Below are positions 59,829 through 64,000 of a stretch of DNA of 64,000 nucleotides, one piece after another (the first letter of the stretch is position 1; each line of letters begins with the position of its first letter). The translations under genes were made by a program, and so were the position numbers. Origin of the DNA: Halieaceae bacterium (GTDB taxonomy: Bacteria; Pseudomonadota; Gammaproteobacteria; Pseudomonadales; Halieaceae); contig JANQIO010000178.1 in assembly GCA_028282105.1 (NCBI GenBank), forward strand, positions 1-64,000, written 5' to 3'. Below the pieces are notes generated by a model, which was not told the origin of the DNA, made no database searches, and was given only the letters and a program-made list of their open reading frames with translations.

Positions 59829-61358
59829 ATGCAGCAGGCCGTCTCCACGGACCCGATACCCAGCGACCAGGACATTCCTGACGGCGCCATCCTCGCCGCC
59901 ATCGACCTGGGTTCCAACAGTTTCCACCTGATCGTCGCCCGGGTTGAGCACGATGAGATGCGACCGGTAGAAACCCTGGCCGAGAAGGTCCAACTGGGCG
60001 CCGGGCTCAAGAATGGCGTGCTCGACAAGGCGGCCATCCGCCGCGGCATAGACTGCCTGTCGCGCTTCAAGCAGGTGCTGGACAGTGTGTCCCCCTACCG
60101 CACCCGTATCGTCGGCACCAACGCCCTGCGCCAGGCCCGCAATCGGCGGGATTTCACCAGCGCCGCGGAGGCCCTGTTGGGTGTCCCCATCGACGTCATT
60201 TACGGCCGCGAGGAGGCGCGCCTGGTATACCTCGGGGTCGCCCACACCCTGGCGGATGATGAGCATTCGCGGCTGGTGGTGGATATCGGCGGCGGCAGTA
60301 CCGAGTTTATTGTTGGCCAGCGCTTTGAGCCCCAGAAGCTGGAAAGCCTGCAGATGGGCTGCGTGTCCTACACGCGCCAGTTCTTCAAGCGCGGCCGTAT
60401 TACCAGCAAGCGTTATCGCCGGGCCTACGACGCCGCCCGCCTTGAGGTCTCACATATACGCCATCGCTTTTCCGCCTCCCAGTGGGAAGACTGTGTTGGC
60501 TCCTCGGGCACCCTGCAGGCCATAGAGGCCATCATCCAGGACTTCGGCTGGAGCGAAGGCGGCATCAATCGCAGCGGGCTGGCCTGCCTGGAGAAAGCGC
60601 TGCTGACCTTTGACCACATCGACAAAATTGCAATCGAAGGCCTGTCGGAGACCCGCCGCAATGTGATCCTGGCCGGGGTGGCCATCACCGCGGGCATCTT
60701 TGACGAGCTGGGCATCAAGCTGATGCGCCCCAGCCGCGGCGCCCTGCGCGAGGGCGTGATTTACGACCTGCTGGGTCGGCTGTCTCATGAGGATGTGAGG
60801 GAGCGCACCATTAACGCCCTGATGCAACGCTACAGCGCGGACGCGCAGATCGCCGAAACCGTCGAGGAGCGCGCCGACAACCTGTTCGATGCGGTGGCGG
60901 GGCCCTGGGAGCTGGACAACAGCGACCGCGACCTGCTGCGCTGGGCGGCGCGCACCCACGAGATAGGCATGGCCATCTCGCACAAGCACTACAACCGCCA
61001 CGGCGCCTACCTGCTGCGCAATGCCGACCTGCCCGGCTTTTCCCAGGATGAACAGGAAACCCTGGCGCTGCTCGTCTGGTGCCACCGCCGCAAGCTGCCC
61101 ATGGAGGACCTGGAAGAGATGCCGGCCAGCGACCTGCAGCGGGTCAGCCGGCTGGTGGCCATACTGCGGCTGGCCTGTGCCTTTAAATATGTGGAGCAAC
61201 TTGAAGAGCTGCCGAAGGTGCGCGTCAGTGCCAAGGTGCGCGGCCTCAAGCTGCAGTTCCCGGCAGACTGGCTGCAACAACACCCGCTGACCAGCTATGA
61301 ACTGCGGGAGGAAAAGGCGCAGCTCCGCAAACTCGGGCTGCGCCTGGCGATTCGCTAG
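59829..61358 (+). CDS. ppx: Exopolyphosphatase/guanosine pentaphosphatase (Ppx/GppA)
   Basis: A 509-residue Ppx/GppA: ATP-grasp-like opening AAIDLGSNSFHLIV, GTNALRQARN, DIGGGSTEFIVG and GCVSYTRQFF, then the helical C-terminal HD-like domain (ARTHEIGMAISHKHYNRHGAYLL). It releases phosphate from polyphosphate ends and may cleave pppGpp. The start ATG has a weak ribosome site. Its stop overlaps the convergent glycine-zipper gene by 4 bp. Confidence 0.95.
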   Translation: MQQAVSTDPIPSDQDIPDGAILAAIDLGSNSFHLIVARVEHDEMRPVETLAEKVQLGAGLKNGVLDKAAIRRGIDCLSRFKQVLDSVSPYRTRIVGTNALRQARNRRDFTSAAEALLGVPIDVIYGREEARLVYLGVAHTLADDEHSRLVVDIGGGSTEFIVGQRFEPQKLESLQMGCVSYTRQFFKRGRITSKRYRRAYDAARLEVSHIRHRFSASQWEDCVGSSGTLQAIEAIIQDFGWSEGGINRSGLACLEKALLTFDHIDKIAIEGLSETRRNVILAGVAITAGIFDELGIKLMRPSRGALREGVIYDLLGRLSHEDVRERTINALMQRYSADAQIAETVEERADNLFDAVAGPWELDNSDRDLLRWAARTHEIGMAISHKHYNRHGAYLLRNADLPGFSQDEQETLALLVWCHRRKLPMEDLEEMPASDLQRVSRLVAILRLACAFKYVEQLEELPKVRVSAKVRGLKLQFPADWLQQHPLTSYELREEKAQLRKLGLRLAIR

Positions 61359-61726
61359 TTCAGGACCTTGTAGCCCCGGCCGCGCATGCAGCGCTTGACC
61401 ACCTCGGATTTCTCCTGGTCTCCGCGAATGGCAGATTTCGCACCGCCGGCCACGGCGCCAACGCCGGCAAACTCACCGATGCTCTCACCGAGAATTGCGC
61501 CGGTGGCCGCGCCCACCGCACCACCGGCTGCGGCCCCTTTGGCCACCCCGTGCTCAATGCGCACCTGGTCTGCATAACCCTCGCAATCGGCCAGGTCCGC
61601 GTGATAGCTGCTCATGTTGACACCCTTGGTATCGACGATGGGGCCCGGCGCCGAGGAACAGGCCGCCAGGGCGCTCACGGCCGTGCACAGCAGCAGGTGC
61701 TGTAAAGACAGTCTGGGCATAGTCAT
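61355..61726 (-). CDS. Glycine-zipper lipoprotein
   Basis: A 123-residue lipoprotein with lipobox SALAACSS. The middle has a glycine-zipper segment (GAAAGGAVGAATGAILGESIGEFAGVGAVAGGA) of a type that inserts into or packs in the outer membrane, flanked by two Cys (DCEGYAD, RCMRGRG). AAGGAGAT precedes the start. Small proteins of this kind are common and of unassigned envelope function. Confidence 0.85.
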   Translation of the reverse strand: MTMPRLSLQHLLLCTAVSALAACSSAPGPIVDTKGVNMSSYHADLADCEGYADQVRIEHGVAKGAAAGGAVGAATGAILGESIGEFAGVGAVAGGAKSAIRGDQEKSEVVKRCMRGRGYKVLN

Positions 61727-61826
61727 TCATATCTCCTTGTGATTTTCTCTGTGGCTATACTCTGTAACGTCCTACCTCTAAAAACGGTATACACGGCAAA
61801 AAATTCCATTCGCAGGAAAAAAATTC

Positions 61827-62726
61827 ATGAGCGTCCTCCGCACCCCCGATGAGCAGTTCCAGTCGCTGCCCGACTATGACTTCGCCCCCCACTACTACAC
61901 CATCGCCGACCCCAGGCTCGGTGAGCTGCGCCTGCACTACCTGGACGAGGGGCCCAGCGACGGCCCGGTGGTGCTGTGCATGCACGGGGAGCCAAGCTGG
62001 TGCTACCTGTATCGCAAGATGATTCCGGTGTTCGTGGCCGCCGGCATGCGCGTGCTGGCCCCCGACCTGATTGGTTTCGGCCGCTCCGACAAGCCCAGTG
62101 AACGGGATGACTACAGCTACCAGTCCCATATGGGCTGGATCACCGACTGGTTCCTGGCCATGGACGTGAGCGATGTGACCTTTATTGGCCAGGACTGGGG
62201 CGGGCTGCTGGGGCTCAGGCTGCTGGCCGAGAACCCCGACCACTTCGCGCGCTTCTCCATCGGCAATACCATGCTGCCCACCGGCGACATACCGGCCAAC
62301 GATGCATTCATGGCCTGGCGTCAGTTCAGCCAGGAGGACCCGGTGTTCGATATCGGCTTCATCTGTAACGAGCTGGGCAACGGCGACCTGACTGACGCCG
62401 AAATGGACGCCTACCGCGCGCCCTTCCCGGGGGATGAGTACAAGGCCGGCGCCCGCCAGTTCCCCACCCTGGTTCCCATCTCTACCGACGATCCCGCGCG
62501 GGAGCCCAACCTGGCAGCCTGGAAAGTGCTGGAGGCCTGGGAAAAACCGGCGTTGATGTGCTTCTCGGATGGCGACCCCATCCTGGGTGAGGCCTACAAG
62601 ATTTTTCTGGAGCGGGTCCCCGGCACCGCCGGCCAGCCCCATGTGACCTTGCACGGCGGCCACTTCGTACAGAATACTGACGGTCCGCGCTGGGCCCAGA
62701 CGGTTGTCGACTGGATCCACGCCTGA
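61827..62726 (+). CDS. Haloalkane dehalogenase
   Basis: A 299-residue alpha/beta hydrolase of the haloalkane dehalogenase family. HGEPSW begins at His53, the nucleophile Asp123 sits in GQDWGG beside the halide-stabilising Trp, and the base His is in LHGGHFVQ with an acid in FSDGDPILG. It hydrolyses C-halogen bonds to alcohols. The family assignment is firm; the subfamily (DhmA/DhlA-like) and the natural substrate are open. CAGGAAA precedes the ATG. Confidence 0.93.
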   Translation: MSVLRTPDEQFQSLPDYDFAPHYYTIADPRLGELRLHYLDEGPSDGPVVLCMHGEPSWCYLYRKMIPVFVAAGMRVLAPDLIGFGRSDKPSERDDYSYQSHMGWITDWFLAMDVSDVTFIGQDWGGLLGLRLLAENPDHFARFSIGNTMLPTGDIPANDAFMAWRQFSQEDPVFDIGFICNELGNGDLTDAEMDAYRAPFPGDEYKAGARQFPTLVPISTDDPAREPNLAAWKVLEAWEKPALMCFSDGDPILGEAYKIFLERVPGTAGQPHVTLHGGHFVQNTDGPRWAQTVVDWIHA

Positions 62727-62763
62727 ACCACGCCGCAAGCCACCCAATAATAAGGAACGTTTC

Positions 62764-63189
62764 ATGCCAAACAGACCAACCACCATCCAGGATTGCATGC
62801 GCAAGAACCCGCTGACGATCAACCAGGGCGCCAACATCTTGCAGGCCGTGGAAATGATCGTTGAGTACAAGCTCACCGGACTGACGGTGACTGACGATGC
62901 CGGCTGCGTGGTGGGCATTCTCTCGGAAATCGAATGCCTGGAGGCGGTGCTCGACAGCATCTACAACGATGGCGACGCCGAGCACTACCTGGTCAAGGAA
63001 GTGATGCAGACCAACGTCAATTCCGTCACCCCTGGCGACGGTATCGTTGAGGTCGCCCAGGATATGCTGAAGACCCGTCAGCGCCGCCGCCCGGTTATCA
63101 CCGACGGCCGCCTGGTCGGCCAGGTTAGCAGCAGCAACGTGCTGTGGGCCCTGATGGAGTACTCGCGCCGCAAAACCCAACAGGGCTGA
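62764..63189 (+). CDS. Tandem CBS-domain protein
   Basis: A 141-residue protein of two CBS motifs (TIQDCMRKNPLTINQGANILQAVEMIVEYKLTGLTVTD, and VKEVMQTNVNSVTPGDGIVEVAQDML). ATG 62764 with AAGGAA is chosen over the track start in the previous gene. CBS pairs bind adenosine nucleotides and act as energy-state regulators. It follows the dehalogenase gene by about 37 bp. Confidence 0.9.
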   Translation: MPNRPTTIQDCMRKNPLTINQGANILQAVEMIVEYKLTGLTVTDDAGCVVGILSEIECLEAVLDSIYNDGDAEHYLVKEVMQTNVNSVTPGDGIVEVAQDMLKTRQRRRPVITDGRLVGQVSSSNVLWALMEYSRRKTQQG

Positions 63190-63194
63190 GGCAA

Positions 63195-64000
63195 ATGCGA
63201 CTTCTCCACCCCTGGCTGGCGCTGGCCCTGGCGGCGGCGCTGGCCGCCTGTTCCGAATCGCCACCGGCGGGCGCTCCAGACCCGGCTGCGATGCCGCTGG
63301 ATGCAGAGACCCTGCGCCAGGAGACCCGTGCCAGCAATATCGAGATCATTCGCGACGATTACGGGGTGGCGCATGTATACGGCAAAACCGACGCCGACGC
63401 CGTGTTTGGCCTGCTCTATGCCCAGGCCGAAGACGATTTCCCGCGGGTGGAGCGCAACTACATCTGGGCCATGGGGCGCCTTGCCGAAGTAGAGGGCGAG
63501 AAAGCCTTGTTCAGCGACCTGCGGGCGCGCCTGTACATGACCGAAATCGAGGCGCGCCAGGCCTATGCCGGCGCCCCAGACTGGCTGAAGAACCTCTGCA
63601 TTGCCTTTGCCGATGGCCTCAACTACTACCTGCGCACCCATCCGGAGGTGACGCCCAGCCTGCTGACGCGATTTGAACCGTGGATGCCCATGTACTTCTT
63701 TGAGGGCTCCATCGGTGGTGACATTGAGCAGGTGCCATTGGCGGGCATCGAAGCCTTCTACGACCGCAGCGTGGATGACATTCTCGCCGGCCTGCCGGCG
63801 GCCGAGCCCGCCAGGCCACGGAACGAAAATACCGAGCCCAGCGGCTCTAACGGCATCGCCCTGGCCGGCCGGCACACCGACAGCGGCAACACCCTGTTGC
63901 TGATCAACCCCCACACCTCCTTCTACTTTCGCAGCGAGTACCACATGGTCAGCGAGGAGGGCCTCAATGCCTACGGCGCGGTGACCTGGGGACAGTTCTT
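63195..64000 (+). CDS. Penicillin-acylase-family lipoprotein, 5' part
   Basis: The gene begins at ATG 63195, 5 bp after the CBS gene, and runs out of the window; it is missing from the ORF track for that reason. It opens with a lipobox (ALAAALAACSES). The alpha-chain segment DDYGVAHVYGKTDADAVFGLLYAQAEDDFPRVE follows, and the autocatalytic Ser lies in PSGSNGIALAGRHT, which starts the beta chain. The family hydrolyses amide bonds of acyl-homoserine lactones, penicillins or aculeacin; the exact substrate is open. A lipid-anchored form is less usual than the soluble periplasmic one. Confidence 0.9.
   Translation, partial: MRLLHPWLALALAAALAACSESPPAGAPDPAAMPLDAETLRQETRASNIEIIRDDYGVAHVYGKTDADAVFGLLYAQAEDDFPRVERNYIWAMGRLAEVEGEKALFSDLRARLYMTEIEARQAYAGAPDWLKNLCIAFADGLNYYLRTHPEVTPSLLTRFEPWMPMYFFEGSIGGDIEQVPLAGIEAFYDRSVDDILAGLPAAEPARPRNENTEPSGSNGIALAGRHTDSGNTLLLINPHTSFYFRSEYHMVSEEGLNAYGAVTWGQF

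Overview
The window is about 64 kb of GC-rich, densely coding chromosomal DNA with many operons overlapping by 1-8 bp. It suggests a marine-type gammaproteobacterium. The Halieaceae/OM60 group is my best guess, from the mix of acyl-CoA enzymes, Rieske oxygenase, RND pump, Ppx, haloalkane dehalogenase and penicillin-acylase homologues, but nothing here proves the taxon. I see no rRNA, tRNA, CRISPR array, prophage or intact IS element.

Layout. 1-3.6 kb: a thiolase 3' end, an exported M3 oligopeptidase and a membrane-anchored phytochelatin-synthase-like protein on the minus strand. 3.7-11.9 kb: a membrane hybrid histidine kinase, 3 bp ahead of a 1923-residue protein that fuses a GMC (cholesterol-oxidase-like) oxidoreductase, an alpha/beta hydrolase and a PhoD-like phosphatase. 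A NarL-type response regulator converges on and overlaps its 3' end. 12.3-18.6 kb: a lipase-like hydrolase, a peroxiredoxin-glutaredoxin hybrid, a DmeF-type metal exporter, a SlyD-type isomerase, a Tat-exported epimerase and an exported amidohydrolase. 18.6-25.3 kb: an aminoglycoside-phosphotransferase/DUF6285 fusion with its acyl-CoA dehydrogenase, an HNH nuclease, a short DUF1254-like lipoprotein, a patatin and an SDR.

25.4-31.7 kb: an RND efflux operon ending in a small monooxygenase, a VOC protein and a degenerate GGDEF-EAL protein. 31.9-35.6 kb: a patch of small, partly AT-richer accessory genes (cupin, SnoaL-like, membrane proteins, gamma-glutamylcyclotransferase, two P-loop kinases) with palindromic GGGGTCAGAC repeats and a gene remnant. 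35.7-47.4 kb: mostly lipid and small-molecule metabolism: MAPEG, thioesterases, SPOR protein, ferric-reductase-like protein, acyl-CoA ligase, PepD, HAD phosphatase, TesB, SDR, Rieske oxygenase with a divergent TetR gene and a clear operator, and an old-yellow-enzyme homologue.

47.5-53.5 kb is the most coherent system: a seven-gene, almost gapless operon of D-glutamate cyclase N-terminal-type protein (DUF1445), PxpA, PxpB, PxpC, D-glutamate cyclase C-terminal-type protein (DUF4392), D-amino-acid aminotransferase and alanine racemase. Together they predict a route joining D-glutamate, 5-oxoproline, L-glutamate and D/L-alanine, with the two halves of the mammalian D-glutamate cyclase encoded as separate genes. 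53.6-64 kb: a giant AsmA-like protein, a 63-66 bp tandem repeat array, a zinc-ribbon protein, a BtrH/DUF4872 protein, an HExxH membrane protein, Ppx/GppA, a glycine-zipper lipoprotein, haloalkane dehalogenase, a CBS protein and the 5' part of a penicillin-acylase-family lipoprotein.

Most ORF-track lines are frame shadows and are omitted. Where a start differs from the track, the reason is given in the entry. All functional assignments come from reading motifs by eye, without a database search.
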